A stretch of 32,974 bases of DNA. Origin: Acidobacteriota bacterium. Its GTDB lineage: Bacteria > Acidobacteriota > Aminicenantia > Aminicenantales > Saccharicenantaceae. Location: the NCBI GenBank assembly GCA_029571905.1, contig JAKPXU010000003.1, forward strand, positions 1 to 32,974. The letters run 5' to 3'. The translations under genes and the position numbers were made by a program. Below, one piece after another: positions 8,767 to 18,136 of this stretch; the first letter of the stretch is position 1, and each line of letters opens with the position of its first letter. Below the pieces are notes generated by a model. It was not told the origin of the DNA and ran no database searches. It worked only from the letters and a program-made list of their open reading frames with translations.

Positions 8767-10283
8767 GCCCAGATGACGTTAAAAAGGAAAGTGATTTCCA
8801 TCTTGTTCAGGAGGAATTGTCTGATCAGGAGCGGGTCAGACTGGAAAAATGGAAAAAGTTGAGAGAGAAGGGAATAGATGTTTTCCCTCACCGAACAGAA
8901 CAAACCCATTCGGTTTTTGAAGTGGTCAGGGACTTTTTCCATTTAAGCCGGGAAGAACTTGAAGAAAAACAATATCAGGTTAAAGTGCCAGGCAGAATTA
9001 TAGCCATCAGAAAAATGGGTCGGGCAACTTTCTTTCACCTGTCTGACTACCGCGATCGGGTGCAGGTATATCTACGGGAAGACCTGATCGGCCCGGAAAA
9101 CTATGAACTTTTTGATCTTTTTGACATCGGCGATTTTCTTCAGGTCGAGGGCAGGCTTTTTCGGACAAGAACCGGCGAGTTGACCATTCTGGCTGAGAAG
9201 ATGACCTTTCTGGCCAAGTGCTTTCACCCTCTGCCTGAAAAATGGCATGGATTGCAGGACATCGAGCTGCGCTATCGTAAACGCTATCTTGATCTGATCA
9301 TGAATCCAGAAGCCGGAGAAACATTTAGAATAAGAAGTGAGCTGACAAAGAAGATACGGCAGTACTTTGATGAGCGCGGCTTTATCGAAGTTGAAACTCC
9401 CATGATGCAGGTTATGCCGGGTGGAGCTCTGGCTCGACCTTTTAAAACCTTTCATCAGGCTCTGGGGATAAACCTTTATCTGAGAATTGCTCCCGAACTC
9501 TACCTGAAAAGATTGGTCGTCGGTGGAATGGAAAGAGTCTATGAGATTAATCGCAGTTTCCGCAATGAAGGAGTTGACTCCCAGCATAACCCGGAATTTA
9601 CCATGCTGGAATTTTATCAGGCTTACATCGATTATAATCAGCTGATGGAGATGACAGAAGACCTGTTTCTTTTTCTGGCCAGGGAGATTCATGGTCACGA
9701 AGAATTACCTTACGGCGATAACTTGATTTCTTTTAAGAAACCCTGGGCCAGGTTGAAATATAAAGATGCCATCCTCCAGTACAGCGGTCTATCTCGAGAC
9801 AGGCTCGATAATGAAAAAGATATGATGGAGCTGGCTGGCAATCTAACTCCGGAGGCGAAGCCAGCCACTTATGCCAAAGCTCTTGATATCATTTTTGACA
9901 AGATGGCCAAGGAGAAAATTATTCAACCGACGTTTATCATCAATCCGCCGCGAGAAATCTCTCCGCTGGCCAAGGCTAACCGTCAGAATCCTGCTGAGGC
10001 TGATCGTTTTGAGCTGTTAATAGCGGGCATGGAACTGGCTAATGCCTTTTCTGAGCTGACTGATCCCTTCGAACAAAGACAGCGTTTTGAAGAACAGGCA
10101 GTTATGAGAAAGACGGGAGATGAGGAATCACATCTGGTTGATCTTGACTATGTAGAGGCTCTGGAATATGGCTTGCCGCCTACCGGTGGGGAAGGCATTG
10201 GTATCGACCGCCTGACTATGATTTTTACCAACCAGAAATCAATCAGGGAAGTTATACTCTTCCCTCTGCTTAAACCAAGATGA
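8763..10283 (+). CDS. lysS: lysyl-tRNA synthetase, class II
   Basis: OB-fold N-terminal domain; motif 2 RVYEINRSFRNEGVDSQHNPEFTMLEFYQAYIDY; motif 3 GEGIGIDRLTMIFTNQKSIREVILFPLLKPR. Overlaps the nusB stop (ATGA). Confidence 0.97.
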   Translation: MSPDDVKKESDFHLVQEELSDQERVRLEKWKKLREKGIDVFPHRTEQTHSVFEVVRDFFHLSREELEEKQYQVKVPGRIIAIRKMGRATFFHLSDYRDRVQVYLREDLIGPENYELFDLFDIGDFLQVEGRLFRTRTGELTILAEKMTFLAKCFHPLPEKWHGLQDIELRYRKRYLDLIMNPEAGETFRIRSELTKKIRQYFDERGFIEVETPMMQVMPGGALARPFKTFHQALGINLYLRIAPELYLKRLVVGGMERVYEINRSFRNEGVDSQHNPEFTMLEFYQAYIDYNQLMEMTEDLFLFLAREIHGHEELPYGDNLISFKKPWARLKYKDAILQYSGLSRDRLDNEKDMMELAGNLTPEAKPATYAKALDIIFDKMAKEKIIQPTFIINPPREISPLAKANRQNPAEADRFELLIAGMELANAFSELTDPFEQRQRFEEQAVMRKTGDEESHLVDLDYVEALEYGLPPTGGEGIGIDRLTMIFTNQKSIREVILFPLLKPR

Positions 10284-10293
10284 GAGAGGCAAG

Positions 10294-11517
10294 GTGAAAA
10301 CCGGTTTTGAGCTGTTTATCGCCAGAAAATATTTGACTGCCCGTCGAAAACAGGCATTTATTTCAGTCATTACTTTTGTTTCTGTTCTGGGAGTGACCAT
10401 CGGAGTGATGGCGCTGGTCATAGCTCTTTCTTTAATAACTGGTTTTCAAGAGGATGTTCAGGAAAAGATTCTTGGAGCGACTTCGCATCTGATGATTTCT
10501 GATCTTTCTGGTGAGGGCTTAAAGGATTATCAGGAATTAGCTGCCAGAATTGAAACGTTGCCCCAGATCCAGGCTGTCACCCCGGTCGTTTATAATACTG
10601 TCCTTATTACCGGTCCAGCTCGCAGTGCTGGTGCCCTGTTGAAAGGAATGGATTTTAAGCGAGAAAGAGAGGTAGCAGATTGGCTGAAGCAATTACCAGC
10701 CGGTAATCTACCGGAAGATGATGAGGCCCCCTGGCTGGTTTTGGGCAAGTCTCTGGCTGCCACCCTCGGTGTATCAGTTGGAGAAACGGTCAATGTTTTA
10801 ATTCCTTCCGCTCACCTGACACCAGTCGGGCTGTGGCCCAAAGTTAAGACTTTTAAGATTTGTGGTCTTTTCGACTCCGGTTTATATGAATTCGATTCGT
10901 CAACTGCTCTTGTTTCTTTAGGTCTGGCCCAGAAAATTTTTAATTTACCTGCCCGGGTGAGCTACCTTCAGGTTAGAATCGAGGATATATTTAAGGCTGA
11001 CGAACTGGCTGAAAAAATCCAACAGATAATTGGACCGGGAATTTATGTCACCACCTGGATGGAACTTAACCGTTCTCTGTTTTCGGCTTTGAAACTGGAA
11101 AAGACGTTACTTTTCCTGACCATCACCTTAATTGTAGTAGTAGCAGCGCTAAATATTATTGCCAGCCTGGTTTTGCTGGTCATGGAAAAAACCAGAGATA
11201 TCGGCATCTTGATGGCCATGGGAGCCAAGGCTAAACAGATAAAAAAGATATTTTTCTGGCAAGGGGCAATTATAGGGTTGGTTGGAACAGTTGTTGGCTT
11301 GAGTCTTGGCCTTTTCTGGTGCTGGCTGGCCAATACTTTTAAACTGATCAAATTGCCAGTGGATATTTATCAAATCGCCTATGTGCCTTTTCGACCGAGA
11401 CCTTTTGATCTGGCCCTGATTGTTCTGGTGACTCTGGCCATCACTTTTCTTTCGACGCTTTATCCTTCCAGGCGGGCGGCCAAAATTGATCCGGTTATAG
11501 CTTTAAAATATGAGTGA
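10294..11517 (+). CDS. lipoprotein-releasing ABC transporter permease, LolC/LolE family
   Basis: FELFIARKYLTARRKQAFISVITFVSVLGVTIGVMALVIALSLITGFQEDVQEKILGATSHLMI; C-terminal FtsX-like core; GTG start. Confidence 0.93.
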   Translation: MKTGFELFIARKYLTARRKQAFISVITFVSVLGVTIGVMALVIALSLITGFQEDVQEKILGATSHLMISDLSGEGLKDYQELAARIETLPQIQAVTPVVYNTVLITGPARSAGALLKGMDFKREREVADWLKQLPAGNLPEDDEAPWLVLGKSLAATLGVSVGETVNVLIPSAHLTPVGLWPKVKTFKICGLFDSGLYEFDSSTALVSLGLAQKIFNLPARVSYLQVRIEDIFKADELAEKIQQIIGPGIYVTTWMELNRSLFSALKLEKTLLFLTITLIVVVAALNIIASLVLLVMEKTRDIGILMAMGAKAKQIKKIFFWQGAIIGLVGTVVGLSLGLFWCWLANTFKLIKLPVDIYQIAYVPFRPRPFDLALIVLVTLAITFLSTLYPSRRAAKIDPVIALKYE

Positions 11518-12241
11518 AGATAAGATGATCGATCTGACTGAAACCAACTGGCCGGTTATCAAAACAGAAAATCTGGGGAAGGCTTATTCATTGCCCGACC
11601 GAACCTGCTTGCGAGTTCTCAATGGGATAAATTTTGAAATTAAAGCTGGTGAACTGGTGGCCATTATGGGGGTATCAGGGGTCGGCAAGACGACTTTCCT
11701 GAATATTGTGGGCGGTCTGGATCGCCCAACCGAGGGCCGGGTTTATTTTGAAGGCCAGGATTTGATGGCCAAAAGCCAGACGGAAGTAGCCGAGCTGAGA
11801 AATAAAAAAATAGGCTTTGTCTTTCAGTTTATCTATCTTCTACCTGAATTTACGGCAGTGGAAAACGTGGCTATACCCTTAATCATAGCCGGGATAGACA
11901 AAAATCAAGCTCTTAGTCGGGCCCGAAAAGGTCTGGAAGAAGTGGGTATGAACAACCGGTGGAATTTCCGACCGGCTCAGCTGTCAGGCGGAGAGCAGCA
12001 AAGAATTGCCGTGGCCAGGGCCCTGATTAACGAGCCAAGGCTTCTTCTGGCTGACGAACCTACTGGCAATCTCGACTGGAAAACAGGGGAGACGATTATC
12101 AGGCTGATAGTTGAAATGCACCGCCGAAAAGGCCTATCATCGATAATCGTTACTCATAATGATAGAGTAGCCCGTTTTTGTCAGAAATCTTATCTGATGG
12201 AAGGGGGTAATTTGAAACTTTTTGAAGGAGAACAGGGTTAA
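11510..12241 (+). CDS. lolD: lipoprotein-releasing system ATP-binding protein
   Basis: Walker [10 protein letters not shown], signature [15 protein letters not shown], Walker [13 protein letters not shown]; immediately follows the LolC/E-like permease. Confidence 0.93.
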   Translation: MSEDKMIDLTETNWPVIKTENLGKAYSLPDRTCLRVLNGINFEIKAGELVAIMGVSGVGKTTFLNIVGGLDRPTEGRVYFEGQDLMAKSQTEVAELRNKKIGFVFQFIYLLPEFTAVENVAIPLIIAGIDKNQALSRARKGLEEVGMNNRWNFRPAQLSGGEQQRIAVARALINEPRLLLADEPTGNLDWKTGETIIRLIVEMHRRKGLSSIIVTHNDRVARFCQKSYLMEGGNLKLFEGEQG

Positions 12242-12293
12242 ATAATCTATAGCTTGCAGGTTATTATGGCTGGCAGGACAAACCAGCTACTCT

Positions 12294-12322
12294 TTGAAAA
12301 TCGACAGGCGTTATGGTATAAG
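12294..12322 (+). promoter_or_regulatory. candidate promoter TTGAAA-N17-TATAAG with extended -10 (TGG)
   Basis: TTGAAA 12294-12299, 17-bp spacer, TATAAG 12317-12322, TG at 12314-12315; directly upstream of the bamA ATG 12331. Confidence 0.55.
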
Positions 12323-12330
12323 GTTATCCC

Positions 12331-14640
12331 ATGAAACAATTGAATCTAGTGTTGATGATTATTTTACTGGCAGGTATTTTATCTGCTCAGGAAGTTGTTG
12401 AAAAAATTGAAGTTGTTGGCAATAACCGTATTTCCAAAGACACCATTGTTTATTATCTGACCTGTCGGGAAGGTGATTATTATAATGAGGCTCTGCTCAA
12501 AAAAGACTTTAGGGTTCTCTGGTCAACCGGTTTTTTTTCTGATTTAAGAATTGAAGAGGAAGATGGTCAGCGTGGCAAGATTATAAAAATCTATGTCGAA
12601 GAAAACCCGATCATTAAAAATGTAATTTTCAAAACAGGCAAGAAGGTTAAAGAGGGTGACATAGTTAATAAACTTAAGGAAAAAGATGAAAATATTGTTG
12701 CCCATTCTTATTACAGTCCCTATAAGGTACAGAAAGCTAAAAAGACCATCAAAGAATTGCTGGAAGAAAAAGGTTTACAGGCTGCCCGCCTTGATACTGA
12801 ATTGATCAATAAGGGTAATAATGAAGTTGATCTAATCTTTAGAATTGATGAAGGCCCCAAACTAAGGGTAGGAGAGGTTGTCTTTGTCGGCAAAAATAAG
12901 GTGCCGGATAGCTTTCTGGTCCAGGCCATGAAGGACAATCGCGTTCATAATCTGTTTAATTGGATTTCTGGCAAGGATGTGTATAAAAAGAGTAAGCTTG
13001 AAGAAAATATCAACGAAATCAAAAAGAAACTGCAGGAATTCGGTTATATGGAGGCCTCGGTTGGCGAGCCCAAGATAGAAGAAATAACCAGGCAAACGGT
13101 CTTTTTCAAAAAGCAAAAAATGATACGAATTATTATTCCAGTTGACCCTGGCCTGGTTTACCGGACGGGTGAGATCAAAGTCGAAGGCAATAAGTTTATA
13201 ACTACCAACTATCTATTGAGTCTGGTAAAGCTTAAGCCAGGTGAAATTTACAGTTCCAAAAAGAGAGAAAAAACCATTGAAGATATGGGTGAAATGTATC
13301 GCAATTTTGCTTTTCTTTATGCCCAGGTGATTCCAGTTGAAAGTCTTGATCCTAAAAATAAGATAGTCAATGTCACTTTCAATATCAATGAAGGAGAAGT
13401 GGCCTATCTTCGCCGCCTGAATTTTGTCGGCAACACATTTACTAAGGACAAAGTTTTACGCCGGGAAATGATGATTAGAGAGGGAGACCGCTTTAGCCTG
13501 GCTATGTTTAAAGATAGCATTCTGAGGGTTAAGCAACTTGGTCTGGTAGACATTGAAAATGAGCCAGATATTAAGCCCGATCCAGAGAACCCAACTCAGA
13601 TTGATGTCAATTTAAATGTCAAAGAATTACAAAAGAACAATATCCAGTTCAGTGCTGGCTATAGCGGTTACGAGGGAACTTTTGTTGCTTTTAGCTACTC
13701 AACGGTAAATTTTCTGGGGGGCGGGGAGACACTTGACCTGACTCTCCAGCAGGGCAAGAGAGTTAAAAACTATAGCTTCGGACTGACTGAACCTTATATT
13801 TTTGACCGGCCAATGACTGTCGGTTTTAATATCTTTGACCGCAAAATAAACATTCCTTATCTTTACAGTCAGTATTCCAAAGGCATTTCGCTCGTTTATG
13901 GGATGAGATGGATTGAATACTGGCGTTTTAATTTGAATTATACTTTTCAAAAAACCTCTCTGGATACCCCTGGTTATGACGATTCGGGTGGTTATTATTA
14001 TTATTATAATCCCTATTATTATGCTGGCACCTATTATGTCAGTGCTATAGAACCGGTCCTTTACCGGTCAACGATAGATAGTCCATTGACGCCCAGCCGT
14101 GGCACCTCTTACACCGCTGCCTTAAAATATGCCGGTTCTTTTCTTGGTGGTCAGGTACACCTGGTGCGGCCGAGGTTGGATCTGGCTCATTATCAACCAT
14201 TTATTGCTAATCATGTTCTGGGTTTCCATGTCGAATATATGGAGGTGAAGGCCACCAAAGGAAATGAGGTTCCTTACTGGGAAAGATTTTTCCTGGGAGG
14301 TGAGCAGTCTATTCGTGGTTATGATTTTTACACCATTGGCCCGCGTGATGAAAATCAAGTCCTGATCGGCGGGCAGAAATCACTGGTCATGAATTTCGAG
14401 TATATTATTCCATTTGGCGGGCCTCTTTATGGCATCGTCTTTTATGATCTGGGTAACGCCTGGTTATCGGGCCAAAAAGTGAGTCTGAAGGATGTCTATA
14501 CCTCTGCCGGTCTGGAAGTCAGAGTGTTTGTTCCCGCCCTGCGTGTACCGTTCCGTCTTATTTTTGCTTACAACAATAGAAAAATATATGCCGACGACTC
14601 CAATTTTGCCTTCCGCTTTGCCATCGGAACGACATTTTGA
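12331..14640 (+). CDS. bamA: outer membrane protein assembly factor BamA
   Basis: POTRA-repeat N-terminus (VVEKIEVVGNNRISKDTIVYYLTCREGDYYNEALLKKDFRVLWSTGFFSDLRI...), C-terminal surface-antigen barrel with FFLGGEQSIRGYDFYTIGPR and terminal aromatic FRFAIGTTF. Confidence 0.95.
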   Translation: MKQLNLVLMIILLAGILSAQEVVEKIEVVGNNRISKDTIVYYLTCREGDYYNEALLKKDFRVLWSTGFFSDLRIEEEDGQRGKIIKIYVEENPIIKNVIFKTGKKVKEGDIVNKLKEKDENIVAHSYYSPYKVQKAKKTIKELLEEKGLQAARLDTELINKGNNEVDLIFRIDEGPKLRVGEVVFVGKNKVPDSFLVQAMKDNRVHNLFNWISGKDVYKKSKLEENINEIKKKLQEFGYMEASVGEPKIEEITRQTVFFKKQKMIRIIIPVDPGLVYRTGEIKVEGNKFITTNYLLSLVKLKPGEIYSSKKREKTIEDMGEMYRNFAFLYAQVIPVESLDPKNKIVNVTFNINEGEVAYLRRLNFVGNTFTKDKVLRREMMIREGDRFSLAMFKDSILRVKQLGLVDIENEPDIKPDPENPTQIDVNLNVKELQKNNIQFSAGYSGYEGTFVAFSYSTVNFLGGGETLDLTLQQGKRVKNYSFGLTEPYIFDRPMTVGFNIFDRKINIPYLYSQYSKGISLVYGMRWIEYWRFNLNYTFQKTSLDTPGYDDSGGYYYYYNPYYYAGTYYVSAIEPVLYRSTIDSPLTPSRGTSYTAALKYAGSFLGGQVHLVRPRLDLAHYQPFIANHVLGFHVEYMEVKATKGNEVPYWERFFLGGEQSIRGYDFYTIGPRDENQVLIGGQKSLVMNFEYIIPFGGPLYGIVFYDLGNAWLSGQKVSLKDVYTSAGLEVRVFVPALRVPFRLIFAYNNRKIYADDSNFAFRFAIGTTF

Positions 14641-14713
14641 GGTGAAGAGTCTGTTTCCTTTTTAGCCAGAAAAGTGTAAAATTACAAGGTATAATAAATT
14701 TAGGAGGAGATAA

Positions 14714-15250
14714 ATGCCCAAAAAACTGGCGACGTACTTAATAGTACTATCTATGATGGTGGTTGGTTTCAGCCTGATAGCTGAAGCACAGCAGACTATC
14801 AAAGTAGGAATCATTAACTCCCAGGAAATTCTGGAAAAGTCGATTGAAGGCAAAAAAGCTATCGCTCAGCTTGAAGAGAGAAATCGAAAGAATCAGCAAG
14901 ATCTATCCAAGATTGATGAGCAGATCAGGCAGTTAGAAACCAAACTAAACACTCAGCAACTGACCATGACCCAGGAAGCCATTTTATCTTTAAGTGTTGA
15001 TCTTGATCGGAAAAGAACAGAAAGGCAGAGAATGGCTGAAGATGCCAACCGCGATATGCAGGAACTCCAACAGAGATTATTTCTTAAGATCCAGAGCGAA
15101 GTTATGCCAGTCATTGCTAAACTGGGGCAGGAAAAGGGGATTGATCTTATTCTTGATTTAAGGGCCAGTGGTGTCCTGTATTTTAATCCGGCTATTGATC
15201 TGACTGATGAAGTGATCAAAAGATATGATGCTGGAAAATCAGCGAAGTGA
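14714..15250 (+). CDS. OmpH/Skp-family periplasmic chaperone-like protein
   Basis: Signal peptide, then IKVGIINSQEILEKSIEGKKAIAQLEERNRKNQQDLSKIDEQIRQLE..., coiled-coil, IAKLGQEKGIDLILDL; follows bamA; strong RBS AGGAGG. Confidence 0.9.
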   Translation: MPKKLATYLIVLSMMVVGFSLIAEAQQTIKVGIINSQEILEKSIEGKKAIAQLEERNRKNQQDLSKIDEQIRQLETKLNTQQLTMTQEAILSLSVDLDRKRTERQRMAEDANRDMQELQQRLFLKIQSEVMPVIAKLGQEKGIDLILDLRASGVLYFNPAIDLTDEVIKRYDAGKSAK

Positions 15251-15268
15251 TCTTTCTAACTGGGCATC

Positions 15269-15718
15269 ATGAAATCAGAAAAAATTGAGACGTGGCTGCC
15301 TCACCGCTATCCATTTCTATTGGTTGACCGAGTCCTGGAATTAAAGCCAGGGGATAGCATTTTGGCTTTAAAGAATGTCACCTATAATGAGCCTTTTTTT
15401 ACCGGTCATTTTCCGGAGCGAAAAATTATGCCGGGAGTCTTGATCGTTGAGGCCCTGGCCCAGGCTGGAGGCATCCTGCTCTATCATTCTCACCCTGACC
15501 CAGATTCAGTCTTTGTCGTCCTGAGCAAAATTGAAGAGGCTAAATTCAGAAGAACAGTGGTTCCTGGCGATCAGTTAAAGTTATCGGTAAAGATATTGAA
15601 GCAGAGGACGAACTTCTGCACTTTTGAAGCTAAAGCTCTGGTCGAAGATGACCTTGCGGCCGAAGCCAGATTGGTAGCTGGCCTGTTGAAAAAAAACCAA
15701 CTGGATGAGAAAATTTAA
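15269..15718 (+). CDS. fabZ: 3-hydroxyacyl-[acyl-carrier-protein] dehydratase FabZ
   Basis: LPHRYPFLLVDRVLEL; NEPFFTGHFPERKIMPGVLIVEALAQAGGIL. Confidence 0.96.
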   Translation: MKSEKIETWLPHRYPFLLVDRVLELKPGDSILALKNVTYNEPFFTGHFPERKIMPGVLIVEALAQAGGILLYHSHPDPDSVFVVLSKIEEAKFRRTVVPGDQLKLSVKILKQRTNFCTFEAKALVEDDLAAEARLVAGLLKKNQLDEKI

Positions 15719-15729
15719 TTCTCATCCAG
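15689..15729. terminator. intrinsic terminator at the fabZ 3' end, predicted mainly for the minus strand, possibly bidirectional
   Basis: Perfect 11-bp stem CTGGATGAGAA (15701-15711) / TTCTCATCCAG (15719-15729), loop AATTTAA; on the minus strand followed by TTGG then T8 (complement of A8 at 15689-15696). Lies between convergent genes. Confidence 0.8.
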
Positions 15730-15775
15730 CTCTTTTCCTTTTGATTCTTGATAGCTTGAATTCTGATTCGACCGG

Positions 15776-16510
15776 TTATTTCAATACAAACAGTGAATCT
15801 ACCAGGCCAGTATTGTAAACAACCTCATTATATTTCATCCTGGCGTATTCAGCACCAGCCTGGTTGATGGTAATGACAAAAGGAAACATAATCTGGCCGA
15901 CCGGTCGATAATCTGTCAATCGGTTCTCTGTCTCTACCTGTCCGCCAGAAGCATCGATCCCTACGCTCCTGGTCATATAAGGAAGATAAGAACTGGCCTC
16001 AATATAAAAAGTAATAACATCTCCATCTGAAAATTTCTGGTCGAGTATATAGCATTTCTTTCCGTCGACAGTTTCTTCTCCCTTGTAGACATAGGTAATA
16101 CCATATTTATCCGGTTCGAGCCAAACCCGATTGCCGAGTGCTTCTTTCTTCATACCTCTGGCCTGATCAGGAGGAAGGTCAATTATTTCTCCAGTTTGTA
16201 AATTGCTCACCTGAGCCTTTTCTCCATTATAAACCTGGACGACACTATAGCCCTTGACCTCCATTTCCAGACGGAATTTATCAGGTTCTTTCTGATAAAT
16301 GGTCATAGGTAAGGACAGTCCGAACTGAATGATTTCCATGGTACCAGTAATTTTGCTGTCTTTTACCTGAGAAAGGGCTTCTCGACCGCCCATAGCGGCG
16401 ACCATTTTCTCCATAATGTCTTTCTCTGCCTGGGCTCCTGCTGGCAATATATTCAGGATCAGAATAAACAGAACCAGGATGATAGCTAATTTAGATGATT
16501 TACTCTTCAT
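15776..16510 (-). CDS. secreted LolA-like / outer-membrane lipoprotein-sorting-like protein
   Basis: Signal peptide; KDIMEKMVAAMGGREALSQVKDSKITGTMEIIQFGLSLPMTIYQKEPDKFRLEMEVKG... resembles the LolA/LppX-type clam fold. Confidence 0.65.
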   Translation of the reverse strand: MKSKSSKLAIILVLFILILNILPAGAQAEKDIMEKMVAAMGGREALSQVKDSKITGTMEIIQFGLSLPMTIYQKEPDKFRLEMEVKGYSVVQVYNGEKAQVSNLQTGEIIDLPPDQARGMKKEALGNRVWLEPDKYGITYVYKGEETVDGKKCYILDQKFSDGDVITFYIEASSYLPYMTRSVGIDASGGQVETENRLTDYRPVGQIMFPFVITINQAGAEYARMKYNEVVYNTGLVDSLFVLK

Positions 16511-16686
16511 ATTGGCCTCCTTAGAACCACTCTAATTATAGACTAAGTCTAATCACAAAGATAGAAAATAGAGCAGAAAGAAAATTATTCGATCAGGGTG
16601 AGGCCGGAGATTAAAAATCATCTAGAAAGGTGATTGTCAATTGAACAATCAGAATATATCCTGATATCAAAAAAAGGCGTAAGACA

Positions 16687-17943
16687 ATGATCTGGGACAG
16701 AGCTGAGGATCGGTATAAGCTTATCTTTAATGTCATTCCAAATCCGGCTATTCTGCTGGACCTGGACAACCGGGTTGAAGCTATTAATGATGCCTGCATT
16801 GAATATTTTCAGGATCAGGTCCCAGCCTCTATTGTTTTTGGAGAAAAATTACCGATAGATAAACTTTTCCCCTGGATTAACAACGAATTAACTTATTTTT
16901 TTTCTATCAGCAGTCCGGAGTTCGTCTTTGAGCGGGAAATTGAATGCCCTAAAGGCCGGGTCAATTTTCAGATCAGGCTGAAGAAAATCCTTGATCCCTA
17001 TGATATTCATCAAAATACACTGATTCTTTTAAATGACATAACCTCTGCCGTCGAAGCGGAAAAAAAAGTGGCCAGGGCCAGAGACTTCTACCTAACCTTG
17101 TTTGAGGAGTTCCCGGCTATGATCTGGCGGTCAGCGGCAGACGGACAGTTTGATTATTTTAACCGTGCCTGGCTGGTTTTTACGGGTCAAAGTCTTGAAG
17201 AGCAGAAAGGTTTTGGCTGGGCCCGAGGGGTGCCAGAAGCCGATCGTGAACGCTTTATTAATGTTTATGCTGAGGCTATCAGAGAAAAAAAAGCTTTTGA
17301 AATAGAACTCAGGCTGAGAAGATATGATGGACAGTTCCGTTGGGTACTCAATGTTGGCCAGCCGTTTTATAGCCTGGAGGGGGATTTTGCCGGCTTCATT
17401 GGAACCTGTTATGACATAACTGAAAGAAAAATGCAGGAAGAAGAATTGTCTTATCTGGCCATGCATGACCCGTTGACTGGACTTCCCAACCGACGGATGA
17501 TGGAAGTAGTCATGCCCAGATTGGTAGAACAAATCGAGCTGGGAATAAGCAGCGCTTTGTTTTTCATGGATCTGGATAATTTCAAACAGGTCAATGATCG
17601 CTTCGGTCACATGGTCGGAGATGAATTGCTAATTGAACTGGGCAAAATATTGAAAAGGCAACTACGAGAAGGCGACTTGCTGGTCCGACTGGGCGGTGAT
17701 GAATTTGCCATACTGCTTGACGGGATTGAAAAAGGCGAAGCAGAGCAAATAGCCAGGCGCTTGTTGGACAGCGTTGCCAATCATCAATTTTCTACTCCCA
17801 TTGAATCAATTAAACTCTATCTGAGTCTGGGAGTAGTTCTGATTGCTGACAAGAAAAGTCCAGAGAGTTTTATTGCTCTGGCTGATGCCGCCATGTATCA
17901 GGCCAAAGAAAGCGGCGGCAATCGATATGTTTTTGCCAGTTAA
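16687..17943 (+). CDS. PAS domain-containing GGDEF diguanylate cyclase
   Basis: PAS region (MIWRSAADGQFDYFNRAWLVFTGQSLEEQKGFGW...GTCYDITERKMQEEEL), GGDEF domain HDPLTGLPNRR...RLGGDEFAIL; RxxD I-site (REGD) five residues before GGDEF. Confidence 0.95.
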   Translation: MIWDRAEDRYKLIFNVIPNPAILLDLDNRVEAINDACIEYFQDQVPASIVFGEKLPIDKLFPWINNELTYFFSISSPEFVFEREIECPKGRVNFQIRLKKILDPYDIHQNTLILLNDITSAVEAEKKVARARDFYLTLFEEFPAMIWRSAADGQFDYFNRAWLVFTGQSLEEQKGFGWARGVPEADRERFINVYAEAIREKKAFEIELRLRRYDGQFRWVLNVGQPFYSLEGDFAGFIGTCYDITERKMQEEELSYLAMHDPLTGLPNRRMMEVVMPRLVEQIELGISSALFFMDLDNFKQVNDRFGHMVGDELLIELGKILKRQLREGDLLVRLGGDEFAILLDGIEKGEAEQIARRLLDSVANHQFSTPIESIKLYLSLGVVLIADKKSPESFIALADAAMYQAKESGGNRYVFAS

Positions 17944-18098
17944 AAGCCGGGCAGCCAAATTTCTATTGTGAACTATTTCCAGTCTAAAAATAATTTCTTG
18001 TCGTTTTTTAGTTTTTAAAATAAGATAAGGCTAAATTACAGGAAGTCGGGCCTGGATTGTGCTGTTTGCCAGTTGCCAGCTTGACGACCAAAATTCGA

Positions 18099-18120
18099 CT
18101 GGTTGGGTTTTTTCAACCAG
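18099..18120 (+). repeat. inverted repeat CTGGTTG-GGTTTTTT-CAACCAG just upstream of the GH97 ribosome-binding site
   Basis: 7-bp perfect arms 18099-18105 / 18114-18120; SD GAGGAGGTGAT follows before ATG 18137. Confidence 0.6.
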
Positions 18121-18136
18121 AATTTGAGGAGGTGAT

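Noticed and set aside
15691-15729. A_AAA_AAC slippery heptamer followed by a hairpin at the fabZ 3' end (possible -1 programmed frameshift)
   Set aside because: The spacer is only 3 nt, the -1 frame stops after three codons (P-T-G-stop), and the A-tract plus stem is better explained as the minus-strand terminator.
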